Below, one piece after another: positions 1 to 9,157 of a DNA stretch of 64,000 bases; position 1 is the first letter of the stretch; each line of letters starts with the position of its first letter. The position numbers and the translations under genes are program-made. Source of the DNA: Streptomyces sp. MUM 178J (GTDB lineage: Bacteria; Actinomycetota; Actinomycetes; Streptomycetales; Streptomycetaceae). The notes below the pieces were generated by a model. It was not told where the DNA came from, searched no databases, and saw nothing but the letters and a program-made list of their open reading frames with translations. Where the stretch lies: contig NZ_JADWYQ010000008.1 in NCBI RefSeq assembly GCF_022414575.1, positions 1 to 64,000 on the forward strand, written 5' to 3'.

Positions 1-348
1 GCTTCCTTCGTACTCACCCCGACCAACCGGTCCAGGCTTTCCTCCGGGCGCTTCCCTTCGGTGTTTCCAACCCTACCAGATCCTTTTCCCGTTCCGTTTC
101 CGGTGCAGAATCCGTATCCAGTGGCCGTTGGAGGGCCTTTCGCCTTTCGGCTTTCACCACGTTAGCCGATTTCCCCGGCGACTCATAATTGAGCCACACG
201 AAGTCACCCGGACTTGTTTTCGGCACGCCGAAACCGCACCCGCTTGGGCTGATCGTGAGTAGTGGATGGCCGTCCTCGGGTTGCTCGAAGAGCTGTGCCC
301 GTCTCAAACGGCTCGGGATACGTTAGGTGTCACGGCAGACGGAGTCAA
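1..348 (-). promoter_or_regulatory. rRNA operon leader and promoter region (16S lies off the left edge)
   Basis: Read on the minus strand, the outermost 100 bases match the leader I know from Streptomyces rrn operons: TAGGGTTGGAAACACCGAAG, then the GCGCCCGGAGGAAAGCC block and GTGAGTAC before the 16S gene. A good promoter is visible upstream: -35 TTGACT (343-348), 17-nt spacer, -10 TAACGT (320-325). Further -10-like elements are TAACGT at 159-164 and TAGGGT at 70-75, in keeping with the several tandem promoters of Streptomyces rrn operons, though I see no good -35 for these two. Transcription runs leftward out of the window. The 97-codon minus-strand ORF across this stretch is not believable as a gene. 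The match to the rrn leader is from memory. Confidence 0.85.
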
Positions 349-986
349 GTCGACCTACGGCGGGGCAGATGGGCCCGGTAGGGGCTGACCGTGGGGTCGT
401 CCGCGATCCAGAAGCGCCAGGGGTGCTGGGCGCCGTCACCGCCCACTCCCGTGCGGGGGCCGCTGCGTACCTGGTCAGGGTCCGGTGGACTGCCGTGCAG
501 AAGTGTCAGCGGTGAGTCGGGACCGTTGCAGAGGTCTGTGCCGTTCAGGTCGCGGCCGACGCCGAGCGCGGTGGCCAGCCGGGCGGGGCCTTTGGCCAGT
601 TCCCTGTCGTTGCGGGCCGAGATTCGGCGCTTCCGGGCCAGTTCCGCCCCCACCTGGATCTCACCCGCGCGCAGCAGGACTCCGCTCGCTCTTCCCTGGG
701 GGCCGCACACCGCATTCAGGCAGTGCCACATGCCGTAGGTGAAGTAGACGTACGCATGACCGGGAGGGCCGAACATGACGGCGTTGCGCGCCGTACGCCC
801 GCGGTATGCGTGGGAGCCTGGATCGACCTCGCCCGCGTAGGCCTCGACCTCGGTGAGGCGTAGCTCGATAGGGCCGTCCGCGGTGAGCCGTATGAGGATG
901 CGGCCCAGGAGTTCGGGTGCGACCTCCAGTACAGGGCGGTCGAAGAAGTCCCGGGGCAACGGCGTACGGTCGGGGCTCTCGATCAT
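345..986 (-). CDS. DNA-3-methyladenine glycosylase (AAG/MPG family)
   Basis: Base-excision repair enzyme that removes alkylated purines such as 3-methyladenine from DNA; cytoplasmic. The 213-residue protein has the family hallmark [17 protein letters not shown] at about residues 47-63; Glu48 aligns with the catalytic Glu of human AAG. It is followed by the conserved [20 protein letters not shown] stretch (71-90). Length is normal for bacterial members. The ATG at 986 is the natural start, since the next residues begin the family N-terminus. The stop codon (345-347) sits inside the -35 hexamer of the rrn promoter, so the gene runs straight into the rRNA operon in the same direction. Divergent from the Spo0M gene. 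Confidence 0.93.
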   Translation of the reverse strand: MIESPDRTPLPRDFFDRPVLEVAPELLGRILIRLTADGPIELRLTEVEAYAGEVDPGSHAYRGRTARNAVMFGPPGHAYVYFTYGMWHCLNAVCGPQGRASGVLLRAGEIQVGAELARKRRISARNDRELAKGPARLATALGVGRDLNGTDLCNGPDSPLTLLHGSPPDPDQVRSGPRTGVGGDGAQHPWRFWIADDPTVSPYRAHLPRRRST

Positions 987-1088
987 GGCGTCCGAGCGTA
1001 CCGGGAAACGACGGCCCGGCGCCGGGAGTCATGGAACCGGCTACGGTCGTCGCGCGTATGTAGAGGTCAGGACCTAGGAGGAGTGAAC

Positions 1089-1871
1089 ATGGGCTTCAAG
1101 AAGCTGCTTGCGAGCTTGGGGGCCGGCGGTGCGTCGGTGGAGACGGAGCTGACCGAGGCGAACGTGGTGCCGGGCGGTGTCGTCCAGGGCGAGGTGCGCA
1201 TCGAGGGCGGTTCGGTCGAGCAGGCGATCGAGGCGCTCTCCGTCGGCCTGCAGGCACGGGTAGAGGTCGAGGGCGGCGACCAGGAGTACAAGCAGGACAT
1301 CGAGTTCACCAAGCAGCAGCTGGGTGGGGCGTTCCAGGTTCAGCCCGGGGCGGTGCACGTGGTGCCGTTCGGTCTGGAGATCCCGTGGGAGACGCCGGTG
1401 ACGGCCATCGCGGGTCAGCAGCTGCGTGGGATGAACATCGGTGTGACCACGGAGCTTGCCATCGCCCGTGCCGTGGACTCGGGTGATCTGGACCCCATCA
1501 ATGTTCATCCGCTGCCCTCCCAGCAGGCGATCCTGGATGCGTTCATCCAGCTGGGCTTCCGATTCAAGAGCGCGGACATGGAGCGCGGGCACATCCGGGG
1601 CACACGGCAGAAGCTGCCCTTCTACCAGGAGATCGAGTTCTTCGCGCCGGAGCAGTACCGGGGTCTCAACCAGGTCGAGCTGACGTTCGTGGCGGACGAC
1701 CGCGAGATGGACGTCGTGCTGGAGATGGACAAGAAGCCGGGTCTGTTCACCGAGGGCAGCGACTCGTACAAGGCTTTCACCGTCAGCCACCACGACTTCC
1801 AGTCCACCGACTGGGCTGCGTATCTCCACCAGTGGCTGGCGGAGGTCGGCGGACGCCGCAACTGGTTCTAG
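1089..1871 (+). CDS. Spo0M (sporulation-control) family protein
   Basis: Arrestin-fold Spo0M family protein of about 260 residues. Members affect sporulation in Bacillus; the role in Streptomyces is not established. The N-terminus (GFKKLLASLGAGGASVETEL) and the following beta-rich Spo0M domain, with VVPGGVVQGEVRIEGG near residue 30 and the middle motif HPLPSQQAILDAF, are typical. I chose ATG 1089 because AGGAGG at 1076-1081 lies 7 nt upstream; an in-frame GTG at 1083 would sit on the Shine-Dalgarno. A PEBP-like gene follows 41 nt downstream in the same direction and is probably co-transcribed. Confidence 0.9.
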   Translation: MGFKKLLASLGAGGASVETELTEANVVPGGVVQGEVRIEGGSVEQAIEALSVGLQARVEVEGGDQEYKQDIEFTKQQLGGAFQVQPGAVHVVPFGLEIPWETPVTAIAGQQLRGMNIGVTTELAIARAVDSGDLDPINVHPLPSQQAILDAFIQLGFRFKSADMERGHIRGTRQKLPFYQEIEFFAPEQYRGLNQVELTFVADDREMDVVLEMDKKPGLFTEGSDSYKAFTVSHHDFQSTDWAAYLHQWLAEVGGRRNWF

Positions 1872-1912
1872 GCTCGGTCCCGACCGGTCGTATCCGATTC
1901 GGAGGTTGAGAC

Positions 1913-2449
1913 GTGACGGAGCTCAAGAGGCCGCCCCTTCCGCATGACTTTCATCCGGTAGTGCCGTCGTTCTCGGTGGTGAGCGACGACATCGCACCGG
2001 GGGCGAAGCTGGCGGACGCTCAGGTCTATGCGAAGGGGAACACCTCGCCGCATCTGCGGTGGGAGGGGTTCCCCGCGGAGACGAAGAGCTTCGCGGTGAC
2101 GTGCTTCGATCCGGATGCTCCGACGGGCAGCGGGTTCTGGCACTGGGTGCTCTTCGACATCCCGGCGTCGGTGACGGAGCTGCCCGCGGGTGCGGGCAGC
2201 GGGAAGTTCGAGGGGCTGCCCGAGGGGGCCGTCCAGGTGCGCAACGACTACGGGTCGAAGGACTTCGGCGGTGCGGCTCCGCCGGCCGGTGAGAACCACC
2301 GGTATGTGTTCACCGTGTACGCGGTGGACCAGGCGAAGCTGGGGCCCGGCGCCGAGGTGTCGCCGGCCGTCGTGGGCTTCAATCTGCGCTTCCACACGAT
2401 CGCCCGTGCGCAGCTCCTCGGAGAGTACGAAGCTTCTTCGAAGGGCTGA
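1913..2449 (+). CDS. YbhB/YbcL family (PEBP-like) protein
   Basis: Phosphatidylethanolamine-binding-protein fold, often annotated Raf kinase inhibitor-like; the bacterial function is unclear. The 178-residue protein shows the family ligand-pocket motifs: SPHLRWEGFP (about 44-53), the CFDPDAPTGSGFWHWVLFDI segment (62-81) with DPDAP and the HW pair, and GGAAPPAGENHRYVFTVYAV near 120-140. No signal peptide, so probably cytoplasmic. Start GTG is preceded by GGAGG about 8 nt upstream. Follows spo0M closely and ends at a strong rho-independent terminator, so these two look like one transcription unit. Confidence 0.9.
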   Translation: MTELKRPPLPHDFHPVVPSFSVVSDDIAPGAKLADAQVYAKGNTSPHLRWEGFPAETKSFAVTCFDPDAPTGSGFWHWVLFDIPASVTELPAGAGSGKFEGLPEGAVQVRNDYGSKDFGGAAPPAGENHRYVFTVYAVDQAKLGPGAEVSPAVVGFNLRFHTIARAQLLGEYEASSKG

Positions 2450-2465
2450 TCGTTCGCCTGTTGTT

Positions 2466-2510
2466 TGCCCTGTCCTGGTCTTGAGGAGACCGGGGCAGGG
2501 CATTTTTTTA
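2466..2510 (+). terminator. Rho-independent terminator after the PEBP-like gene
   Basis: 16-nt arms TGCCCTGTCCTGGTCT and AGACCGGGGCAGGGCA with one G.T pair and one mismatch region, a 5-nt loop, then a run of seven T. The clear T-tract is unusual in this GC-rich window and makes this the most classical terminator here. Confidence 0.9.
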
Positions 2511-2635
2511 TTGCGTTGTCCATCTCGGCGCACCCGGCCAGAGTTGATCCAGCCCCAGGTCCGCCAACAGGGCTGGGCTGGCCGGGCCATTGCACCCCCT
2601 TGCGGTGCAGCGAGCCAACATGGGAGGTGGGCGCG

Positions 2636-3160
2636 GTGCGTGACACGCTGGTGCTGAATGCGAGCTTTGAGCCGCTGTCGACGGTGACGATGAACCGTGC
2701 GGTCGTTCTGGTGCTTCAGGACAAGGCCGTCGTCGAGCAGGCTCATCCCGGGCTCCGGGTTCGCGGCGCCGAGGTCGATCTTCCGGTGCCTCAGGTGATC
2801 AGGTTGTGCCGCTATGTCCGGGTGCCGTTCCGAAGACAGGCGCCGTGGTCGCGGAGAGGTGTGCTGGTACGGGACCAGCACCGGTGTGCGTACTGCGGGA
2901 AGCGGGCCACGACCGTCGACCATGTGGTGCCGAAGTCGCACGGCGGTACGGACAGCTGGCTGAATACGGTGGCCTCCTGCGCGGAGGACAACCACCGCAA
3001 AGCCGACCGTACGCCGGAGGCAGCGGAGATGCCGCTGCTGCACAAGCCGTTTGTGCCGTCGCCCGCCGAAGCGATGCTGCTGGGGCTGCGGGCGGGTGAG
3101 CGTGCGGCCCTGCCACAGTGGCTGACGGCGCGGACTGCTGTCACGCAGTCGGCCGCATAG
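2636..3160 (+). CDS. HNH endonuclease-fold protein
   Basis: Small HNH-family protein (174 residues) conserved in actinomycetes; nuclease by fold, physiological substrate unknown. The N-terminus RDTLVLNASFEPLSTV is the family opening. The HNH module shows the zinc pair CAYCGK, then TTVDHVVPKSHGGTDSWLN with the HNH His, and CAEDNHRKADRTP with the second pair and NH..K. The open frame extends further upstream, but GTG 2636 has GGGAGG 8 nt upstream and gives the known family N-terminus. It stands alone after a terminator and converges on the SPFH gene. Confidence 0.88.
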   Translation: MRDTLVLNASFEPLSTVTMNRAVVLVLQDKAVVEQAHPGLRVRGAEVDLPVPQVIRLCRYVRVPFRRQAPWSRRGVLVRDQHRCAYCGKRATTVDHVVPKSHGGTDSWLNTVASCAEDNHRKADRTPEAAEMPLLHKPFVPSPAEAMLLGLRAGERAALPQWLTARTAVTQSAA

Positions 3161-3176
3161 CAGTCCGCGGACGGGT

Positions 3177-3217
3177 GAGGCCCGTGTGAGCCCCTGTCGG
3201 GTGCTCGTACGGGCCTC
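3177..3217. terminator. Possible bidirectional terminator hairpin
   Basis: Perfect 9-bp outer stem GAGGCCCGT / ACGGGCCTC with a smaller internal hairpin, located between convergent HNH and SPFH genes. No T-run follows, so it is inferred from position and stem strength only. Confidence 0.45.
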
Positions 3218-3239
3218 GTCTCATGCGGCTCGCCGCGCC

Positions 3240-4199
3240 TCAGTCGATGGTCGGCTGTTCGCGGCGCTCCGTACCGGTGGGCGCGGCGGACTTGACGCCT
3301 CCGCCGTTGCCTCCGAGGGGGCCAAGGCCGGCCATGTTGCCCATGGCGCCGCTGAGGCCCTTGAGGGCGTCGCCGATTTCGCTGGGGACGATCCAGAGTT
3401 TGTTGGCGTCGCCTTCAGCGATCTTCGGGAGCATCTGGAGGTACTGGTAGGCGAGGAGCTTCTGGTCGGCGTCGCCGGCGTGGATGGATTCGAAGACCGT
3501 ACGGATCGCCTGGGCCTCGCCCTCGGCGCGCAGCGCGGCAGCTTTGGCCTCGCCTTCCGCGCGCAGGATCGCGGACTGCTTCTCGCCTTCCGCGGTGAGG
3601 ATCTGTGACTGGCGGATGCCCTCCGCGGTGAGGATCGCGGCGCGCTTGTCGCGGTCGGCGCGCATCTGCTTCTCCATCGAGTCCTGGATGGAGGTGGGCG
3701 GCTCGATGGCCTTCAGTTCGACGCGGTTGACGCGGATGCCCCACTTGCCGGTCGCCTCGTCGAGGACTCCGCGCAGGGCGGCGTTGATCTCCTCGCGGGA
3801 CGTCAGGGTCCGCTCCAGGTCCATGCCGCCGATGATGTTCCGCAGGGTGGTGACGGTGAGCTGCTCGATGGCCTGGATGTAGCTGGCGACTTCATAGGTC
3901 GCGGCGCGGGCGTCGGTGACCTGGTAGTAGATGACGGTGTCGATGTTGACGACCAGGTTGTCCTGGGTGATCACCGGCTGGGGCGGGAAGGGCACGACCT
4001 GCTCGCGCAGGTCGATCCGGTTGCGGATCGAGTCGATGAACGGGACGACGATGTTCAGGCCCGCGTTCAGGGTGCGGGTGTAGCGTCCGAACCGTTCGAC
4101 GATGGCGGCGCTGGCCTGCGGGATGACCTGGATCGTCTTGATCAGGGCGATGAAGACCAGCACCACCAGAATGATCAGGACGATGATGATCGGTTGCAT
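3240..4199 (-). CDS. SPFH/band-7 (stomatin-like) membrane protein
   Basis: Membrane-microdomain scaffold of the stomatin/paraslipin (QmcA-like) group. Residues 3-22 form one hydrophobic anchor, followed by the SPFH domain (VERFGRYTRTLNAGLNIVVP about 34-53; EQVVPFPPQPVITQDN about 71-86). A helical region follows with repeated AEGE units (EGIRQSQILTAEGEKQ, then LRAEGEAKAAALRAEGEA), which usually drives oligomerisation. The C-terminus is a Gly-rich tail. At 319 residues it is of normal length. The gene lies just downstream of an NfeD gene in the same direction; NfeD and SPFH proteins are a classical partner pair. Confidence 0.93.
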   Translation of the reverse strand: MQPIIIVLIILVVLVFIALIKTIQVIPQASAAIVERFGRYTRTLNAGLNIVVPFIDSIRNRIDLREQVVPFPPQPVITQDNLVVNIDTVIYYQVTDARAATYEVASYIQAIEQLTVTTLRNIIGGMDLERTLTSREEINAALRGVLDEATGKWGIRVNRVELKAIEPPTSIQDSMEKQMRADRDKRAAILTAEGIRQSQILTAEGEKQSAILRAEGEAKAAALRAEGEAQAIRTVFESIHAGDADQKLLAYQYLQMLPKIAEGDANKLWIVPSEIGDALKGLSGAMGNMAGLGPLGGNGGGVKSAAPTGTERREQPTID

Positions 4200-4287
4200 C
4201 GCGTTCCCTGTGCCCTTCGCTGCCGTATGAATCCGATGATCGAGTTTCTCAGAACTCGGCCTGCTGTGGGGACGGTTGGCGTCGTCA

Positions 4288-4719
4288 TCACATGACCACC
4301 GCGGTGGCGCCGTCGATCTCGACGACGTCGACCTGCTGGCCCGCCTCGTAGGTCATGTCGGCGTCGAGGGCACGTGCCGACCAGATCTCCCCGGCGAGCT
4401 TGATCCGGCCCCCGCCGGCGTCGACCCGTTCCAGAACGACGGCCTGACGGCCCTTCAGCGCATCGACTCCGCTGGCGAACTGTCCCCCGCGCTGGTTTCT
4501 GTGGCGGCTGGCGATGGGCCGTACGACCGCGATGAGGGCCACGGACACGGCGACGAAGACGAGCACTTGGAGCACTGTGCCGCCGCCGAGCGCGGCGGTG
4601 ACCGCCGCGGCCACCGCTCCGGCGGACAGCATGCCGAACTCCGGCATGGCGGTCAGCACGAGCGGAATGCCCAGTCCGACCGCGCCGATCAGCCACCACA
4701 CCCATGCGTCGATGTCCAC
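4288..4719 (-). CDS. NfeD family membrane protein
   Basis: Short-form NfeD (about 143 residues): three to four hydrophobic segments from WVWWLIGAVGLGIPLVLTAM to VLVFVAVSVALIAVV, followed by a C-terminal OB-fold domain with LKGRQAVVLERV, IKLAGEIWSARA and QVDVVEIDGATAVV, typical of NfeD. NfeD proteins partner SPFH proteins, and the SPFH gene begins 88 nt downstream on the same strand. The open frame extends another 22 codons upstream, but the family N-terminus begins at the GTG used here (VDIDAWVWWLI); no strong Shine-Dalgarno decides it, so the start is moderately certain. Confidence 0.85.
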   Translation of the reverse strand: MDIDAWVWWLIGAVGLGIPLVLTAMPEFGMLSAGAVAAAVTAALGGGTVLQVLVFVAVSVALIAVVRPIASRHRNQRGGQFASGVDALKGRQAVVLERVDAGGGRIKLAGEIWSARALDADMTYEAGQQVDVVEIDGATAVVM

Positions 4720-4831
4720 GTGGTCATGGTAGGACCGCCGGTCGCGCTCGGGACAGGGGTCGTCTTTCGCTCTGAGGTGACGCACTGAGGGTTTATGCGG
4801 CGCGCCGAAGGGCCGGGGGGTGTGCGCCGGT

Positions 4832-5623
<792 letters not shown>

Positions 5624-5746
5624 GAGCGCGTTGTCTCCCCATGCAATCGTCTTGAGGTGTTGGGTGGCCTTTTGTCCGCCTGTGGGCGTGGCTCCCAGAC
5701 AAACCTACGCCACCGGTCGGGTGGCTCCGTCCTCAGGCCCGGTACC

Positions 5747-5752
5747 TACGCT
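5747..5752 (+). promoter_or_regulatory. Candidate -10 for a leaderless transcript
   Basis: TACGCT lies 6 nt before the ATG at 5759, the spacing at which transcription would start on or next to the start codon. The downstream gene has no convincing Shine-Dalgarno, which fits leaderless initiation, common in actinomycetes. The -35 is weak. Confidence 0.4.
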
Positions 5753-5758
5753 GGGTCC

Positions 5759-6550
5759 ATGCAATCGGAACCACGCTCAGGACGGCTGGCCGCTTGGGGA
5801 AATGCCCTGTTGGCCGGACTTGTATCACCGGATGAGGCGGCGCTCGCCGTCGTCGGCGGCGACGCGGTGCACCGGGTGGAGGGGCTGCCGGGCGAAGCGG
5901 CGCCGGTCGGGCTGACCCTGGCGCTGGGGCGGCTGCGGGGCCTCGGGGTGACCGGGTACCGGGTCGCGCTGCCCGCGCCGGGGCATCCGCTGGGGCTCAG
6001 CGGCCCGCCGGAGTTCAATGTGCGGGCGCTTCAGGCCGAGGAGGCCGTCGTCGCCGTGGGCGCCCCGTACGGGCTGGTGCCCGAGGTGGACGAGGCCGGT
6101 CCCGAGGGGGATGTTCATGTCGAGGTCGTCTGGCACTGTCTGCCGGTGCGGGAGGCCCCGCCCGCGGATGTGCCCTCGCTCGGTGAGGCGGAGCGGGAGC
6201 TCGCGGAGGCTCTGCGGGAGGCGACGGCCGTGCTGACCCGGCTGGATGTGGCGGCGTCGGGGCCGGTGGCCGAAGCCGCTGTGGACGCCTACCGGGCGCG
6301 GGCGGCTCGGGGGCCGGGCGAGCGGCTGGCGCCGGGTTATCCGCCGAGGGCGGCGCGGGTGCTGGAGCTGGCCCAGCGGATCGGGCTGCTGATCTCGGTG
6401 GCGTACGAGAACGGGCACGGCAGTGCGGTGAGCGCATCGGAGATGGCGGCACGGGTCGCGGCGCTGCGTCCGGTGGAGCGGGTGGCCCGCCGGGCCCAAG
6501 TGGCCGCGTACAACGCCTATGTGGAGGAGCGGGAGCGGGGAACGCGGTAG
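5759..6550 (+). CDS. Conserved hypothetical protein
   Basis: A 263-residue soluble protein without a motif I can name. It opens with GRLAAWGNALLAGLVSPDEA, has a Gly/Pro/Ala-rich middle (PAPGHPLGLSGPPEFNVRAL, about 77-96), an acidic helical segment around 140-165 and a Lys-poor, Arg-rich C-terminus ending YNAYVEERERGTR. No membrane segments or signal peptide. The open frame extends 259 codons upstream antisense to the ABC ATPase, but the coding part starts at ATG 5759, 6 nt after a -10-like TACGCT. Probably a Streptomyces-specific conserved protein; function unknown. Confidence 0.75.
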   Translation: MQSEPRSGRLAAWGNALLAGLVSPDEAALAVVGGDAVHRVEGLPGEAAPVGLTLALGRLRGLGVTGYRVALPAPGHPLGLSGPPEFNVRALQAEEAVVAVGAPYGLVPEVDEAGPEGDVHVEVVWHCLPVREAPPADVPSLGEAERELAEALREATAVLTRLDVAASGPVAEAAVDAYRARAARGPGERLAPGYPPRAARVLELAQRIGLLISVAYENGHGSAVSASEMAARVAALRPVERVARRAQVAAYNAYVEERERGTR

Positions 6551-6575
6551 CTCTCCGCTGCGAGCGGCGAAGCAG

Positions 6576-6608
6576 ACCGGACCCCGGCGGGAGGGGCCGG
6601 GGTCCGGT
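6576..6608. terminator. Bidirectional terminator hairpin
   Basis: Perfect 13-bp stem ACCGGACCCCGGC / GCCGGGGTCCGGT with a 7-nt loop, placed between the convergent hypothetical gene and the chaplin gene. Confidence 0.75.
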
Positions 6609-6634
6609 GACCACTGCGCGGGTGGCGTACCGCG

Positions 6635-6874
6635 TCAGTTGTTGGTGGCGAGGTTCCCGAAGGCGGGGTTCAGCACGCCGACCACGTTCACGGAGTTGCC
6701 GGAGACGTTGACCGGGACGTGGACCGGAGCCTGAATCAGGTTGCCGGAGACGATGCCCGGGGAGCCCTTGGCGTAGCCGTCAGCGTGAGAGCTGGCGGAG
6801 GCCACACCGGCGCCTGCCGCGACAAGGCTTCCGGCCACCATGGTCAGGGTCGCGGCCTTCTTCAGGTTCTTCAC
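6635..6874 (-). CDS. chpE: Short chaplin ChpE-type (cysteine-free)
   Basis: Secreted amyloid-forming surface protein that coats aerial hyphae and lowers surface tension. The 79-residue precursor has a signal peptide (MKNLKKAATLTMVAG..., cleavage near ASA-SS at about 28) and one chaplin domain: SPGIVSGNLIQAPVHVPVNV, then GNSVNVVGVLNPAFGN. There is no cysteine in the whole protein. In S. coelicolor the short chaplin without the usual Cys pair is ChpE, hence the symbol. AGGAGG stands just upstream of the ATG. It is monocistronic, ends at a hairpin and lies next to a two-component pair. Confidence 0.92.
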   Translation of the reverse strand: MKNLKKAATLTMVAGSLVAAGAGVASASSHADGYAKGSPGIVSGNLIQAPVHVPVNVSGNSVNVVGVLNPAFGNLATNN

Positions 6875-7083
6875 TTCGAAATCCTCCTAGGCATTCGCCG
6901 CGACCGTCCGTCGCAGCACGCCATGGAGAACGGCCCTGGCCCGATCTGGATGCGCCACATGGGTTACATACACACGACGGTATGAATCTCTGACCGCGGG
7001 GCGACGATCTGCACAACCCACGGGCAGCCTTGCGCGTCGGTCGATCTTCCGCAGCCCGCCCATGAGGGCCTCGCCGCCGAAGG

Positions 7084-7836
7084 TCATCCGGCGAGGCCGT
7101 GGCGCACCGCCCACAGCGCCGCCTGGGTGCGGTCCGCCAGGTCCAGCTTCATCAGGATGTTGGAGACATGCGTCTTGACCGTCTTCTCGGACAGCACCAG
7201 CGCCCGGGCGATCTCGCGGTTGGAGCGGCCGTCGGCGATGAGGCCGAGGACCTCCCGCTCACGTTCGGTGAGCGTGCTTCCGCGGCCCGTGCCGTTCACC
7301 GGATCGTCCTGGGAGAGCAGCGCGTCGGCGACCTCCGGCTGGAGCAGCACATGGCCCGCGTGCACGGAGCGGATGGCGCCGGCCAGCGCGTCCGGGTCGA
7401 CGTCCTTGTAGACATAGCCGGACGCACCCGCACGCAAGGCGGGGACGACGGTGCGCTGCTCGGTGAAGCTGGTGACGATGAGCACCCGGGCCGCGTTGCC
7501 GAGCTCGCGGAGCTTGCGCAGCGCCTCGATGCCGTCGACTCCGGGCATCTTGACGTCCATCAGCACCACGTCGGGCTTCAGCTCCTCGGCGCGGGTGACG
7601 CCTTCCGCTCCGTCGCCGGCCTCGCCGACGACCTCGATGTCGTCCTGGACCTCGAGGAAGGTCCGCAGGCCCCGGCGGACCACCTGGTGGTCGTCGACCA
7701 ACAGGACTCTGATCGCCCTCCCGTCGCCCACCACCGCCCTTCTCTCGAAGTGCTGCGCACCGCCCCCCACATCCCCGTCGCCCACCACCGCCCTTCTCTC
7801 GAAGTGCTGGCCACTGTCCCTCTTGTCTTCACCCAC
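7084..7836 (-). CDS. NarL/LuxR-family response regulator with duplicated N-terminal segment
   Basis: DNA-binding response regulator (250 residues). The receiver domain begins at IRVLLVDDHQVVRRG (about 42-56), with acidic pair Asp48/Asp49, phosphoacceptor Asp94 in VLMDVKMPG, Thr/Ser in VTSFTEQ and Lys in YVYKDVD. The LuxR HTH occupies about 185-245 (LTEREREVLGLIADGRSNRE). The N-terminal extension contains the segment QHFERRAVVGDG twice (10-21 and 28-39), coded by a 35-bp direct repeat at 54-bp period. GTG 7836 overlaps the kinase gene's TGA by 8 nt and has GGAGG upstream inside that gene, so the pair is translationally coupled. The target genes are unknown. Confidence 0.92.
   Translation of the reverse strand: MGEDKRDSGQHFERRAVVGDGDVGGGAQHFERRAVVGDGRAIRVLLVDDHQVVRRGLRTFLEVQDDIEVVGEAGDGAEGVTRAEELKPDVVLMDVKMPGVDGIEALRKLRELGNAARVLIVTSFTEQRTVVPALRAGASGYVYKDVDPDALAGAIRSVHAGHVLLQPEVADALLSQDDPVNGTGRGSTLTEREREVLGLIADGRSNREIARALVLSEKTVKTHVSNILMKLDLADRTQAALWAVRHGLAG
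7721..7809. repeat. 35-bp direct repeat, 54-bp period, inside the regulator gene
   Basis: Identical 35-bp copies at 7721-7755 and 7775-7809. The 54-bp period is a multiple of three, so the reading frame is kept and 18 residues are effectively duplicated ahead of the receiver domain. It looks like a recent tandem duplication. Confidence 0.9.
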
Positions 7837-8980
7837 CGGGGACCTCCATCTCGATCGTCGTGCCCATGCCTGGCGTCGACTGGACGGTCAGTCTGCCGCC
7901 GACGCCGCCGGCGCGGTCCCGCATCGAGACCAGTCCCAGGTGGCGGCCCGCGCGGCGCACGGCCTTCGGGTCGAACCCCCTGCCGTTGTCGGTGACGCTG
8001 AGCAGCGTGCCGCCGCCGCGGCGGACGAGGGCGACCCGGACCTCGTCGGCCTCCGCGTGGCGCAGGGCGTTGTGCAGGGCTTCCTGGGCGACGCGCAGCA
8101 GCGCCTCCTCCTGGGAGGCGGGCAGGGCGCGGATGCCGCTGCTGTCGAAGCTGACCCGGGCGCTGTGGGCACGGTCGAGCACCTGGATCTGCGTACGGAG
8201 GGTGTTGACCAGACCGTCCTCGTCGAGAGCGGCGGGGCGCAGCTCCACCACGGCGGCGCGCAGTTCGTCGGCGGCTTCGGCAGCCAGCTCGGCGACCTGC
8301 CGCAGCTCGCCCTTGGCGCGCCCCGGGTCGCGGTCGACGAGGGCGGCGGCAGCCTGGGCGGTGAGCCGCAGGGAGAACAGCTTCTGGCTCACCGCGTCAT
8401 GCAGCTCATGGGCGAGCCGCGAGCGCTCCTCGGCGATGGTGAGCTCCCGGCTGCGCTCGTACAGCCGGGCGTTGGTCAGGGCGATCGCCGCGTGCTGGGC
8501 GAGGATCGAGAGCAGTTCCTCGTCGTCTTCGGTGAAGCCGCAGCCGTCCCCTCCGGGCGGGCGGGGGCAGCGCTTGTCGGCGAGGAAGAGCGCGCCGATG
8601 ATCTCGTCGCCGTCCTTGATGGGGAGCCCCAGGAAGTCGGACATGTCGGGGTGAGCGGCTGGCCAGCCCTCGAAGCGGGGGTCCTTGCGGACATCGGCGA
8701 GCCGCTGCGGCCTCGCCTCGTGGAGCATCGCGGCGAGAATGCCGTGCTGCCGCGGGAGCGGGCCGATCGCCTTCCACTGGGAGTCGCTGACGCCGTCGAC
8801 CACGAACTGGGCGAAGCCTCCGTGGTCGTCGGGCACGCCCAGAGCCGCGTACTCGGCGTCGAGGAGCTCGCGCGCCGAGGCGACGATCGTCTTCAGGACG
8901 TCGCGCACCTCCAGGTGTCGGCTCATCGCGAGCAGCGCGGTGCTCACGGCGGAGAGGCCGGAGCTGGATCGATCGCTCAT
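7829..8980 (-). CDS. GAF-domain sensor histidine kinase (HisKA_3 type)
   Basis: Cytosolic two-component sensor of 383 residues, cognate to the overlapping LuxR regulator. A GAF domain covers about 25-175 (DFLGLPIKDGDEIIGALFLA in the core). The dimerisation/phosphorylation helix has ERSRLAHELHDAVSQKLFSL (185-204) with phosphoacceptor His194. The ATPase domain has VAQEALHNALRHAEA (N box), VTDNGRGFDP (G1) and GHLGLVSM-like RHLGLVSMRDRA. No membrane segments, so the signal is internal and may bind to GAF; the ligand cannot be told. The gene overlaps the regulator gene by 8 nt. Confidence 0.93.
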   Translation of the reverse strand: MSDRSSSGLSAVSTALLAMSRHLEVRDVLKTIVASARELLDAEYAALGVPDDHGGFAQFVVDGVSDSQWKAIGPLPRQHGILAAMLHEARPQRLADVRKDPRFEGWPAAHPDMSDFLGLPIKDGDEIIGALFLADKRCPRPPGGDGCGFTEDDEELLSILAQHAAIALTNARLYERSRELTIAEERSRLAHELHDAVSQKLFSLRLTAQAAAALVDRDPGRAKGELRQVAELAAEAADELRAAVVELRPAALDEDGLVNTLRTQIQVLDRAHSARVSFDSSGIRALPASQEEALLRVAQEALHNALRHAEADEVRVALVRRGGGTLLSVTDNGRGFDPKAVRRAGRHLGLVSMRDRAGGVGGRLTVQSTPGMGTTIEMEVPGG

Positions 8981-9157
8981 GGATTCACCGTACCGGCGGG
9001 GTGTGACAGTCCGTATCCGCCTGGGGACGGCCGCCGGTTGGGGCTGCGGACCTAGGCCGAAGTGCCCTGCCGGGTCGGGGCCGGGGGACGAGGCGACGGC
9101 ACCTGCGGCGGGGCGAGGCTGGGTCCGTCACAGCAGCCATGGAAGGGGATGGACCGC

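Noticed and set aside
14..307. 97-codon minus-strand ORF at the left edge
   Set aside because: It lies in the rRNA operon leader and promoter region; no ribosome site or protein-like composition, and its sequence is the conserved rrn leader.
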